A stretch of DNA of 51,585 nucleotides from Bacteroidales bacterium UBA5762 (lineage in GTDB: Bacteria > Bacteroidota > Bacteroidia > Bacteroidales > TTA-H9). The stretch covers positions 13,531-65,115 of the forward strand of contig DIEY01000070.1 in assembly GCA_002418865.1 (NCBI GenBank), written 5' to 3'. The position numbers and the translations under genes are program-made. Below the pieces are notes generated by a model. It was not told where the DNA came from. It made no database searches and saw only the letters and a list, made by a program, of their open reading frames with translations. Shown piece by piece: positions 34,574 through 42,979 of this stretch (positions within the stretch are counted from its first letter, which is position 1; every line of letters begins with the position of its first letter).

Positions 34574-37045
34574 TTATTTTACTGCTGATAAATCCAGAGG
34601 TTTTTTTACTTTTTGAGGCAATAAAGAAAGTTCGAGAGCAGTGTTCATATCATCGACAAAATGCAAATTTAACCCTTCGATATAATAAGGTTCTATTTCC
34701 TTTAAATCGTGTTGGTTAGCTGCAGGTAGAATGATGTCGGTGTATTTAGCTCTTTTTGCCGCCAGAATTTTTTCTCGAATTCCACCTACGGGCAGCACTT
34801 TCCCTCTTAAAGTGATTTCTCCAGTCATAGCCAGTAGGGGTTTTACCTTGCGCTGTGTAAATGCCGAAGCTAATGCAATAAACATGCTTATTCCTGCTGA
34901 AGGACCATCTTTGGGAGTAGCTCCCTCGGGGACATGAATGTGTACATTCCATGTTTTGAAGACATTGGCGTCGATATCGAGATCCCCAGCATGAGCTTTT
35001 AAGTATTCGAATGCAAGAGTTGCCGATTCTTTCATTACATCTCCCAGATTCCCTGTCATCGAAAATTTTCCTTCGCCTCGGCTTAAGCTAACTTCGATGA
35101 ACATGATTTCTCCGCCAGCTGGTGTCCAAGCTAAACCAGTTACTACGCCGGGTACGTTATTGTCGATAGCTTGCTCCTGATGAAAAATAGGAACTCCAAG
35201 GATATCTTCTACAAGTTTGGGGCTCACTTTTCGGTGTATCTTCTTGTTTTCGGCCAGCAATAAGGCATGATGTCGTATGATCTTGGCAATATTTTTCTCG
35301 AGTAATCTTACCCCGCTTTCACGAGTATATTTGTCGATGATTAATTCTATGGTTTTGTTGTCGAATTGTAATTGATTTTTCTTGAATCCGTGTTCGGCTA
35401 ATTGTTTAGGAATGAGATGCCGTTGAGCTATTTGTATTTTTTCTTCCAGCAGATACCCAGGTATTTCTATAATTTCCATACGATCACGCAAAGCTGGGAG
35501 AACTGTGGCCATGGTATTGGCTGTTGCAATGAACATGACTCCTGAAAGATCAAAATCGAGCTCGAGAAAATTATCATAAAAGGCTTTGTTTTGTTCTGGG
35601 TCGAGCACCTCGAGCAATGCAGCTTCGGGATCGCCATTTATATTGTTTCCGCTCACCTTGTCAATTTCATCCAGCACAAAAACAGGATTAGACGATTTGG
35701 CTTTTTTTAGAAGTTGAATAATTCTTCCCGGCATGGCCCCAACATAAGTTTTTCTGTGTCCACGAATTTCAGCCTCATCGCGTAAACCTCCCAATGACAT
35801 GCGCACATACTTTCTCTCCAATGCACGTGCAAGTGATTTACCCAATGATGTTTTCCCTACCCCTGGAGGCCCTACCAGACAAAGAATAGGAGATTTTGTG
35901 TTGCTTTTCAATTTCAATACAGCTAAAAATTCTAATAATCTATTCTTAACTTTTTGAAGTCCAAAATGATCTTCATCGAGTATGCGGCGAGCTCTTCCTA
36001 AATCAAGGTTATCTTCTGTAAATTCGTTCCATGGTAAATCAACCAATGTTTCTAAATAATTGACCTGAACAGAGTATTCGGCCGAAGCACTATGCATGCG
36101 TTGCAGTTTTGACAATTCGCGTTCGAAAACCTCGGCTACCTGAGATGACCATTTTTTTGTAGAGGCTTTTTCCTTTAATTCCTCAATTAATCTTTTATTA
36201 GGATCATCTCCGAGTTCTTCCTGTATTGTCTTGATTTGTTGCTGCAAAATGTAATCTCGCTGTTGCTTATCGAGCTCTGCTTTTACTTTATTTTGAATTT
36301 CATTTTTCAAATCTATCATTTGAACTTCATGGCTCAGATAACTTATTACCTCTTGGGCTCTTTTTAGTAAATTGTTCGATTCTAAAAGCCTTTGTTTCTG
36401 ATTTAAATCAATAGGAAGGTTAGAAGCTATAAAATTGATAAGAAAACTTGGGTTTTCAATGTTTTGGAGTGTGAAAGCGGCTTCTGTAGGGATATTGTTC
36501 GATTTTTGTATAATTTGAAGAGCCAAATCCTTGATAGAAGCAAACAATGCCTGATTGGTTGGATCATTCACATCTATAGGTTCTTCTTCAAAAGCTTTCA
36601 CTTTAGCAGTGTGGTAAGGTTCCATGACAAGGGTCTCGGTAATTACAAAACGTTGCTTACCCTGAATAATGACATTTGTGCTCCCATCAGGCATTTGCAA
36701 TATCTTTATGATTTGTGCCAGGGTGCCAGTTGAATAAAGGTCATCAAAATCGGGATCCTCAATCTCCGCATTGCGTTGGGCCACTACTCCAATCAGTTTG
36801 TTTTGCTTGTAATTTTCTTTCACAAGTCGAATGGATTTACTTCGCCCTACAGTTATTGGAAGTACTACACTGGGGAATAAAACCATGTTGCGTAATGGAA
36901 GAATAGGCAATTCTTCAGGCATAGGATCATTTTGTAAATTGGACTCGGCATTACCGTTTAAAATAGGAATAAACTCAGCATCTCCCTGCATGAGTTCCGA
37001 TAATATATAGGCTGAATCATCAATAATTTTCATATTATTTGTCAT
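34574..37045 (-). CDS. lon: Lon, ATP-dependent serine protease
   Basis: Cytoplasmic AAA+ protease of 823 residues for damaged and regulatory proteins. An N-terminal LON substrate-binding domain (about 45-250, ELPILPLRNMVLFPSV) precedes the AAA+ module, with Walker A GPPGVGKTSLGKS and Walker B VFVLDEIDK. The protease domain holds the catalytic Ser in DGPSAGISM and Lys in GGIREKILAAKRA. The extension before the LON domain (MTNNMKIIDDSAYILSEL) is longer than in E. coli. The start at 37045 and the inner Met at codon 5 are both possible. Confidence 0.97.
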   Translation of the reverse strand: MTNNMKIIDDSAYILSELMQGDAEFIPILNGNAESNLQNDPMPEELPILPLRNMVLFPSVVLPITVGRSKSIRLVKENYKQNKLIGVVAQRNAEIEDPDFDDLYSTGTLAQIIKILQMPDGSTNVIIQGKQRFVITETLVMEPYHTAKVKAFEEEPIDVNDPTNQALFASIKDLALQIIQKSNNIPTEAAFTLQNIENPSFLINFIASNLPIDLNQKQRLLESNNLLKRAQEVISYLSHEVQMIDLKNEIQNKVKAELDKQQRDYILQQQIKTIQEELGDDPNKRLIEELKEKASTKKWSSQVAEVFERELSKLQRMHSASAEYSVQVNYLETLVDLPWNEFTEDNLDLGRARRILDEDHFGLQKVKNRLLEFLAVLKLKSNTKSPILCLVGPPGVGKTSLGKSLARALERKYVRMSLGGLRDEAEIRGHRKTYVGAMPGRIIQLLKKAKSSNPVFVLDEIDKVSGNNINGDPEAALLEVLDPEQNKAFYDNFLELDFDLSGVMFIATANTMATVLPALRDRMEIIEIPGYLLEEKIQIAQRHLIPKQLAEHGFKKNQLQFDNKTIELIIDKYTRESGVRLLEKNIAKIIRHHALLLAENKKIHRKVSPKLVEDILGVPIFHQEQAIDNNVPGVVTGLAWTPAGGEIMFIEVSLSRGEGKFSMTGNLGDVMKESATLAFEYLKAHAGDLDIDANVFKTWNVHIHVPEGATPKDGPSAGISMFIALASAFTQRKVKPLLAMTGEITLRGKVLPVGGIREKILAAKRAKYTDIILPAANQHDLKEIEPYYIEGLNLHFVDDMNTALELSLLPQKVKKPLDLSAVK

Positions 37046-37059
37046 TTTGTCATATAATA

Positions 37060-37110
37060 AACGCCTACTCTTCTTCCTTTTTCGAAAAGAGCAGCTCCTA
37101 AGCGTTTTTT
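37060..37110 (+). other. Imperfect hairpin with T-run just upstream of lon
   Basis: AACGC pairs with GCGTT (37060-37064 with 37102-37106), with inner CTCTT/AAGAG pairing and a T-run after it on the plus strand. It would stop plus-strand (antisense) transcription or form a structure in the lon leader. No plus-strand gene ends here, so its role is unclear. Confidence 0.3.
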
Positions 37111-37166
37111 AGAGTGATAGACTGGTAGTCGGCTGAAGATTGTCAATAAATATGCCACAAACTATT

Positions 37167-38549
37167 TTAATTACATTTGTTAGAAGATATGACAATCTTC
37201 TTAAAGAGATTCCCTCTCTCTTCGAAATTTTTAAATCTGTCATAACTTGCAGCAGCAGGTGATAATAGACATGTTCCTCCTTGGGGAGTTAATGATATAG
37301 CATCTTCGACAAGTTGTTTAAAATCTTCGTAAAATCTCACTTCCCCTTTATATGATTTTGTTTGCAATCCTTCTTGAATAATTTTGCCAACTTCTCCGGT
37401 GAGCATGAGATATTGTATGGAAGATTGAGCTAAAAATTCTATAAAATGTTGATAATTAATTCCACGATTATAACCACCTACAATCAGTGTATCTACTTTT
37501 GGGAGAGTTTGTATGGCGGCAATAGTTGCTTGTGGAATTGTAGCAATTGAATCATTGTAAAAATATTTTCCATTGATGGCGCCTAAATATTCCATCCTAT
37601 GCGGAAGAGGCTTGAAAAGAGGCAGAGCCCGCTCAATAACTTTTTCTGAGATTCCATTTTGCAAACAAGCCATACAAGCAGCCAATATATTTAGTCGATT
37701 GTGTTCTCCTTGCAACTCCAGCTGGTTCTCGGGAACTATTCTTCTTATTTCTTTCTCAAAATTAATGTAAATGCAGTTATTTTCCCACCAACCGTCGATG
37801 TTCCCCTGATATTTAAGAGAATAAGACATACCTATCGCTTTGGTCCCTTCATCCTTCAGCAAATTTTGTATATGAATGTTATTAGCAGGATATACAAGAA
37901 TATCATCTTGGTTTTGAAACCGAGTGATATTGAATTTTGCTTGCTGATATTGTTCGAATGATGCGTAATGGTCGAGGTGTTCCTCGAAAATATTTAGAAG
38001 CAGACCAATATGAGGCGAATGTTTAACATCTTCGAGTTGATGCGATGAAAGTTCAAAAATAATAGAGGTTTCTGGCCTTATTCTATCGATAAGACTTATA
38101 GCAGGAATACCGATATTGCCTAATAAAACAGTATCTTTTCGAGCTGAGGACAAAATATGATAAATTAAACTACTTGTAGTGCTTTTCCCTTTGGTACCCG
38201 TGATGCCTGTTACCTGATGTGGAAAAAGCCCTAAGAACAAATCGGTTTGAGAAGTTACTTTCTGAAAATCGACTTTCCCGATGAGTTGAGATTTAGGTAT
38301 GCCAGGCGATTTAATTATTAAATCGTAACGATTTAAATCATCAAGATAATGTTCACCGGTTTGGAAAATAAGCTGAGAAGCATAAGTCAAAGAATAGGAA
38401 TTTTGGATTTCGGGGTTTGCATCAGCCACTACAATATCCCCGGAATGATGTTTTATTAGAAAATCGACCATAGCCTTACCCTCTCGTCCAAAACCCAAAA
38501 TACAAAGGTTTTTTTTATCGAATAGGTTATTAAGGCTTTCCCAATTCAT
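37167..38549 (-). CDS. murD2: MurD2, UDP-MurNAc-L-Ala:L-Glu ligase
   Basis: Mur ligase of 460 residues with the MurD layout: ILGFGREGKAMVDFL, IIKSPGIPKSQL, P-loop GITGTKGKSTTSSL, ELSSHQLEDV, NIFEEHLDHYASF, GEHNRLNILAA and LSPAAASYDRFKNFEERG. It differs from the canonical MurD at 2203-3543: the DSKATN motif is replaced by NDSIATIPQAT, losing the lysine. This pattern, and the gene directly next to MurL with a 20-base overlap, fits MurD2 of Xanthomonas, which adds L-glutamate that MurL then turns into the D form. The L-Glu specificity is inferred from the pairing. Confidence 0.85.
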   Translation of the reverse strand: MNWESLNNLFDKKNLCILGFGREGKAMVDFLIKHHSGDIVVADANPEIQNSYSLTYASQLIFQTGEHYLDDLNRYDLIIKSPGIPKSQLIGKVDFQKVTSQTDLFLGLFPHQVTGITGTKGKSTTSSLIYHILSSARKDTVLLGNIGIPAISLIDRIRPETSIIFELSSHQLEDVKHSPHIGLLLNIFEEHLDHYASFEQYQQAKFNITRFQNQDDILVYPANNIHIQNLLKDEGTKAIGMSYSLKYQGNIDGWWENNCIYINFEKEIRRIVPENQLELQGEHNRLNILAACMACLQNGISEKVIERALPLFKPLPHRMEYLGAINGKYFYNDSIATIPQATIAAIQTLPKVDTLIVGGYNRGINYQHFIEFLAQSSIQYLMLTGEVGKIIQEGLQTKSYKGEVRFYEDFKQLVEDAISLTPQGGTCLLSPAAASYDRFKNFEERGNLFKKIVISSNKCN

Positions 38550-39912
38550 AAATGGCTTGTTTTAAAAGGCTTAATTCGTCTTGACGAAGAAAATTATGTG
38601 GATTTAAATTTTTTACAAAATTATGCAGATTTTCGGGTGAAGGCAGTTCGAAGTGAGAAGCAATTTCGAGCAATGCCGGTAATGGATGGGGCCTATTAGC
38701 GATGTTAACCGAAAGAGCCAGCTTAACTTCTTCTATTGTTCCAATACATTCGAAAGGTTTCATATCGGCATAACCCGCCAATTCTTTGAGTATGCCTTCC
38801 AAAGAAGAATCATTCATCAAATCATGACCAAAGATTTTTTCAAGACGTGAGTATCCTATAAAAGGTTCCAGTATAATCCATGCAAAAAGGCATTTCGGAC
38901 AATGACCACACCATGAATTAGTCTTACTTCCTACATTGCAACTTCTGAAAACGGTATGAAATTGTGGGAATCGTGAAAAGATCCCTGCAATCTGCAGTTC
39001 GTTCAAAGGACGTAAAAAACTGAAATAATCAATATTGGGGTGGATGTAATTATGAACGTAAATTCTAAAATCTTTTTCGAATTGAAATGATTTGGAATAT
39101 TGATGGTTGACAAAAGTTCCAGCAATAGTAGTTTCGTTGGCGCTCGATTCGTTTGAGAGGGCTATTCGTGGCAAATGGCAGAGATAAGTAGCTATTAATG
39201 CATAAAATGCCAATAATGCCGAAAAAGGTGTGTGCCCATTTAGAAAACCTTCATCGTTCAGCTGGAGCAACAGAGGGTGAATTGACCGATGAATTTCGAA
39301 TATATTTTGATTGCTATATCCTGCACGAAGTGCCGTCTCGATTGTAGCTTCACGCGGATTAATAATAAATGGAATAATAGGCTGATGGAGCTTTTTCAAT
39401 AACTCGAGCGTTACAGCCGAATCTTTCCCACCTCCTATAGGGATGATATACCCTTCATCATAAGTGAATTCAATGAAAGAAAGTTGTTGATCGCTTTCAC
39501 ATCGTATTTCAACGAAGTTTTCAGCATCGACTTGTATATCATTTCTATAGAAAAATTCACCTAATCCATTAAAATAAAGATTTTTCCACCAGTTTATCTG
39601 GTCGAGGTTTAGGCGATTGGGTTTAATGATCATTAAAGGAGAACAACTTGCCTTCCAATAACTTATCAATTCTATCATTCCAATATGAAAGGCGAGAATT
39701 TCAAGATCTTGGTAATTAAGATTATTTAAACGAAAGAATGGCTTGACTGGAATGACAACTTGCGGATAGAAAAAATATTCTTCTCCAATACTAAATGAAT
39801 ATTTGAGAACAATTTGTTCTTTATTGAGTTGTATATCGAACGAATTATATGAAAATTGAGGGAATTTATTGCGAAGCGCAAGGAAATCTTCATGGCGATG
39901 CTGAATATACAT
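38530..39912 (-). CDS. murL: MurL, UDP-MurNAc-L-Ala-L-Glu epimerase
   Basis: In Xanthomonas, MurL epimerises the terminal L-Glu of UDP-MurNAc-L-Ala-L-Glu in an ATP- and Mg-dependent reaction. This protein has the PP-loop-like motif PIGGGKDSAVTLELL (about residues 160-165 for GGGKDS), the segment ALSNESSANE and a C-terminal cysteine cluster C-x9-C-x2-C-x2-C (about 325-341, ending WCGHCPKC). Start: the frame opens with a TTG at 39978, but this lies inside a -7 box. The ATG at 39912 (460 residues, MYIQHRHEDF) is chosen. It is upstream of and overlaps murD2. Confidence 0.85.
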   Translation of the reverse strand: MYIQHRHEDFLALRNKFPQFSYNSFDIQLNKEQIVLKYSFSIGEEYFFYPQVVIPVKPFFRLNNLNYQDLEILAFHIGMIELISYWKASCSPLMIIKPNRLNLDQINWWKNLYFNGLGEFFYRNDIQVDAENFVEIRCESDQQLSFIEFTYDEGYIIPIGGGKDSAVTLELLKKLHQPIIPFIINPREATIETALRAGYSNQNIFEIHRSIHPLLLQLNDEGFLNGHTPFSALLAFYALIATYLCHLPRIALSNESSANETTIAGTFVNHQYSKSFQFEKDFRIYVHNYIHPNIDYFSFLRPLNELQIAGIFSRFPQFHTVFRSCNVGSKTNSWCGHCPKCLFAWIILEPFIGYSRLEKIFGHDLMNDSSLEGILKELAGYADMKPFECIGTIEEVKLALSVNIANRPHPLPALLEIASHFELPSPENLHNFVKNLNPHNFLRQDELSLLKQAIYELGKP

Positions 39913-39975
39913 AAGATTTGGTATATTTTTTGAATTTTTTTCTGTATGAGGCAACCTTTTGTCAAAATAAGCGTC

Positions 39976-39983
39976 CAAAGATA
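39976..39983 (-). promoter_or_regulatory. Candidate promoter (-7 box) of murL-murD2
   Basis: Minus-strand TATCTTTG matches TAnnTTTG and contains the possible TTG start at 39978, so translation should begin further down. Leader to the ATG at 39912 would be about 57 bases. Confidence 0.5.
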
Positions 39984-40007
39984 ATATGAAAAGCCAATAA
40001 GACTGCG

Positions 40008-40598
40008 ATGAACAAGCTTGAAAAAATATTGAACATTAAGTATAATGAAGTAAAGCCAGAGACTGGCAAATTATTGATTGCCGAGCCATTCCTCGCAGAT
40101 GCCTATTTTGGTAGGTCGGTTGTTTTATTGGCGGGGCATGGTGAAGAAGGTTCGTTTGGTTTGATTATTAATAAACCGATTCAGGTTCAAATTCATGAAA
40201 TTATTAAGGGAATGCCCAAGTTTGGGGCGAAAGTATTTTTAGGTGGCCCAGTTTATTCCACTCAGGTGTTTTACCTTCATACTGTTGGGGAGAAATTAGA
40301 GGGAAGTTCTGAGATTATCCCTGGATTATGGTGGGGAGGAAATGCTGACCAACTTTGGGCTATGATAGAAAATGAAGAACTTGCAAACGACAGTATTTTA
40401 TTTTTCCTTGGATATAGTGGATGGGCACCTAAACAACTCGAAGGCGAACTGAAGCAGAATTCATGGATAGTAACTTCAGCCTCTACTCGTTTTATTCTGA
40501 AAACTCCTTCCTCGAAACTTTGGGCTAGTTTGCTTAAAAATTTGGACGAAGATTATGCCTATTGGGTGAATTTTCCTCAAAACCCTCAGGCAAACTAA
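40008..40598 (+). CDS. YqgE/AlgH family protein (UPF0301)
   Basis: Cytoplasmic protein of 196 residues with the UPF0301 plan: GKLLIAEPFLADAYFGRSVVLLAGHGEEGSFGLIINKP, VFLGGPVYSTQVFYLHT, IIPGLWWGGN, FLGYSGWAPKQLEGELKQNSWIV. Members are named after AlgH of Pseudomonas, but the biochemical role is unsettled. Divergent from murL with about 95 bases between start codons. Confidence 0.92.
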   Translation: MNKLEKILNIKYNEVKPETGKLLIAEPFLADAYFGRSVVLLAGHGEEGSFGLIINKPIQVQIHEIIKGMPKFGAKVFLGGPVYSTQVFYLHTVGEKLEGSSEIIPGLWWGGNADQLWAMIENEELANDSILFFLGYSGWAPKQLEGELKQNSWIVTSASTRFILKTPSSKLWASLLKNLDEDYAYWVNFPQNPQAN

Positions 40599-40666
40599 AT
40601 TGGAGGGTTGTCCCATAAAAAGTAATTTTTTATTATTGAATTTAAAAACATGATATTATTATGTTA

Positions 40667-41281
40667 ATGAAGTTGTATGAACAAAATCCAAACTCTCGTC
40701 ATGTTCAGAAAATAGCCGAAAGTCTGCGAGAAGATGGAGTGATAATTTATCCAACCGATACAGTTTATGCCTTAGGTGCTAACTTATATAGCCAAAAGGC
40801 TTTGCAAAGAATGGCTCAAGTTAAGGGGATTAAATTAGAAAAAGCCGAATTTTCGATTATTTGCCACGACTTAAGTCAAATATCAGAGTATTGCCTTCCT
40901 ATCCCCAATCCTATTTTCAAAGTAATGAAACGTCTTTTGCCTGGCCCTTATACTTTTATTTTGAGGGCCAATAATAATGTGCCTCACTTATTCCAAAGTA
41001 AGAAAAAAACCATAGGAATTCGAGTTCCCGATAACGAGATTGCCCGAGCTATAGTTAGAGAACTGGGCAATCCTTTAGCAAGCACATCTATACACGATGA
41101 GGACGAGATTTTAGAATATACAACCGATCCTGAACTCATTTACGAAAAATATAAAAATTTGGTAGATATTGTGATAGATGGTGGATATGGCGATAATGTC
41201 CCATCTACTGTATTGAATTGTACTAGTGATGAAATTGTTGTTATAAGGGAGGGGAAAGGCCCTATAGATTTTATTTTCTGA
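40667..41281 (+). CDS. YciO family (Sua5/YrdC-like) protein
   Basis: Protein of 204 residues with the YrdC fold: DGVIIYPTDTVYALGANLY, FSIICHDLSQISEY, LLPGPYTFILRANNNVPHLF, KKTIGIRVPDNEIARAIV, LASTSIHDE, and the ending VPSTVLNCTSDEIVVIREGKG. The wording matches the YciO subfamily more closely than TsaC, so it may not be the main threonylcarbamoyl-AMP synthase. The ATG at 40667 (MKLYEQNPNS) is preferred to that at 40661, since YciO proteins begin shortly before this motif. Confidence 0.88.
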   Translation: MKLYEQNPNSRHVQKIAESLREDGVIIYPTDTVYALGANLYSQKALQRMAQVKGIKLEKAEFSIICHDLSQISEYCLPIPNPIFKVMKRLLPGPYTFILRANNNVPHLFQSKKKTIGIRVPDNEIARAIVRELGNPLASTSIHDEDEILEYTTDPELIYEKYKNLVDIVIDGGYGDNVPSTVLNCTSDEIVVIREGKGPIDFIF

Positions 41282-41322
41282 TGTGGCGAAAGGTTAATTT
41301 TTTAAAGAAATATTCAATATAT

Positions 41323-41353
41323 TTTGGTGGCTTATTAAAAATAACTACTTTTG
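41323..41353 (+). promoter_or_regulatory. Promoter of tRNA-Lys
   Basis: TTTG (41323-41326), 19 bases, then TACTTTTG (41346-41353): both Bacteroidota promoter elements with the ideal spacing. This is the best promoter match in the window. Transcription would start near 41360, some 27 bases before the tRNA. Confidence 0.75.
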
Positions 41354-41386
41354 CCGCCTTAAATTCAATATTGGAATAGAGCTAAT

Positions 41387-41462
41387 GACTACGTAGCTCA
41401 GCAGGCAGAGCACATCCCTTTTAAGGATGGGGTCCTGGGTTCGAATCCCAGCGTGGTCACCA
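41387..41462 (+). tRNA. tRNA-Lys (anticodon TTT), CCA encoded
   Basis: A complete cloverleaf: acceptor GACTACG with CGTGGTC (one G-T pair), D stem GCTC/GAGC, anticodon stem CATCC/GGATG around loop CTTTTAA (anticodon TTT), T arm CTGGG-TTCGAAT-CCCAG, discriminator A at 41459, and CCA encoded at 41460-41462. The length of 76 is normal. Confidence 0.97.
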
Positions 41463-41506
41463 GAAAACTTTATAAAATTAGATTTTCTCACACCGAAAAC
41501 GAGGTT

Positions 41507-41529
41507 GTTCAAATCTTAGCGTAATCACC
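41507..41529 (+). repeat. Decayed copy of the tRNA-Lys 3' end
   Basis: The 23 bases match tRNA positions 41439-41461 at 18 of 23 sites. All five differences are transitions (G to A or C to T). The copy lies 68 bases downstream. It could be an old attachment-site remnant or the tail of a decayed tandem tRNA. Confidence 0.6.
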
Positions 41530-41531
41530 CC

Positions 41532-41560
41532 AAAACTCCACTCTAAAAATGGAGTTTTTT
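41532..41560 (+). terminator. Rho-independent terminator after tRNA-Lys
   Basis: AAAACTCCA pairs with TGGAGTTTT (9 bp, loop of 9), followed by TT. It ends the tRNA transcript and may also stop the opposite-strand efflux operon, whose last stop codon is at 41621. Confidence 0.8.
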
Positions 41561-41620
41561 AGTTTCGAAACTACCAACCTCCAACCATCTTCCCCTTAAA
41601 ACCTCTTCGGTATTTTAGTA

Positions 41621-42979
41621 TTACAAATAATCCATAATTTTCCCCGATATCTGAGACAAAGATATTTCGGCCAGCTTGGTCTGATATTTTACCGAGATAA
41701 GGCGTTCTTCGGCATCAAGAAGGCTTTTTTGAACTTCTCTCAATTCAAGTCCGGAGAGATTGCCCAATTTATAACGCTCTAAGGCAATTTCAAGATTTTC
41801 GCGTGCTACAGCTAAATTTTGCTGTTCCAGCGCAAGCAATTTCAAATTATTTTGATAAGAATAATAAACCGTAACTAAATCGGCTTTTATCTGGGAGAAT
41901 ACATCATTATAATTATGTTCTTTATTTTCAATCTCGAGTCGGGCATTGGTTTTTTCTCGTCTTTGAGCAAATCCGTCGAAAAGTTTCATACCCATTGATA
42001 ATCCATAGTTTATCCCATAAACTTGTTGATTTTTCATCACACCTGTTTCATATCCATAATAGGTATAATTATACCCAGCAATGAAATCGAGATAAGGATA
42101 AGAACGTGAAGAAATGATTTTATAATCCAAAGTACTGATGGTTTTGTTTCTTGCTGCAATTTGTAGTGCAGTGTTATGATTCAGTGTGTTATTAAAAAGT
42201 TCATCGTAATTGAGATTGGGATTAATGGGAATATTTGTATCCTTGACAAAAAACTCTCCTTCCATTTGAGTTTCGCCCATCAACCTTTTTAAACGGATTT
42301 GAGAAGTCCTCAAAACTTCGTTTTGTTTAGAAAACCTAGAACTGTCGGAATTTAAATATACAATAGACTGCAACAGATCAACCTTAGATGAAGATCCTAA
42401 CATATAGCGTTCTTCATCAATCCTTACTCGCTCGCGTGAGAGTTGCACTGCATATTCGAGGTTTCTGTAAAGATTTAATTGTTGAACAAAATAGTAATAT
42501 TCGGAAATAATACTTGAGACGAGATTCTCTATGGCCATTTGCGTATTCAGTTCACCTATTTGTTTGAGTTCATTCAGTTTTTGATAGGTAGTTTGAACTT
42601 GAAATCCTCTGAAGAGGTTCATACTCAAATTGATGCCGGCATCAGCCGATGGGTTGAAAACTCCACTATTTATCGAGCTACTTCCATCCCTCAATGATTG
42701 CTCAGTTGTTAGCAGACTTCCATCAGTACCGGAGGTAGCCGTAATAACAGGGAAAAATCCAGCATTACCTCTCGAGAAATTATTATCGGCAATTTTTTCT
42801 TGATTTCTGATGAGCTTTATTCCATAATTTTGTTCAAGTGCTATGGTAATGCACTGTTTTAAATCGTAAACATCCTGTGCACGAATTGTTGATGTAGCTA
42901 TTACCAAAAATATTAGTAAGAAAAATTTTAAATTTTTTAATGATGCAATTATCTTAAAGACTCGGTAAATCATTGCCAT
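41621..42979 (-). CDS. TolC-family outer-membrane efflux protein
   Basis: Outer-membrane channel of 452 residues forming the exit duct of a tripartite efflux pump. A signal peptide (ending STIRAQ, about residue 35) is followed by two repeated long alpha-helical coiled-coil halves (LKQCITIALEQNYGIKLI; NTALQIAARNKTIST) and the typical ending LERYKLGNLSGLELREVQKSLLDAEERLISVKY. The start overlaps the end of the RND gene by 26 bases. The second in-frame ATG (42973) is also possible. Confidence 0.93.
   Translation of the reverse strand: MAMIYRVFKIIASLKNLKFFLLIFLVIATSTIRAQDVYDLKQCITIALEQNYGIKLIRNQEKIADNNFSRGNAGFFPVITATSGTDGSLLTTEQSLRDGSSSINSGVFNPSADAGINLSMNLFRGFQVQTTYQKLNELKQIGELNTQMAIENLVSSIISEYYYFVQQLNLYRNLEYAVQLSRERVRIDEERYMLGSSSKVDLLQSIVYLNSDSSRFSKQNEVLRTSQIRLKRLMGETQMEGEFFVKDTNIPINPNLNYDELFNNTLNHNTALQIAARNKTISTLDYKIISSRSYPYLDFIAGYNYTYYGYETGVMKNQQVYGINYGLSMGMKLFDGFAQRREKTNARLEIENKEHNYNDVFSQIKADLVTVYYSYQNNLKLLALEQQNLAVARENLEIALERYKLGNLSGLELREVQKSLLDAEERLISVKYQTKLAEISLSQISGKIMDYL

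Noticed and set aside
41463..41620. Second complete tRNA after tRNA-Lys
   Set aside because: Only the last 23 bases resemble a tRNA; no acceptor, D or anticodon arm could be folded upstream of them.
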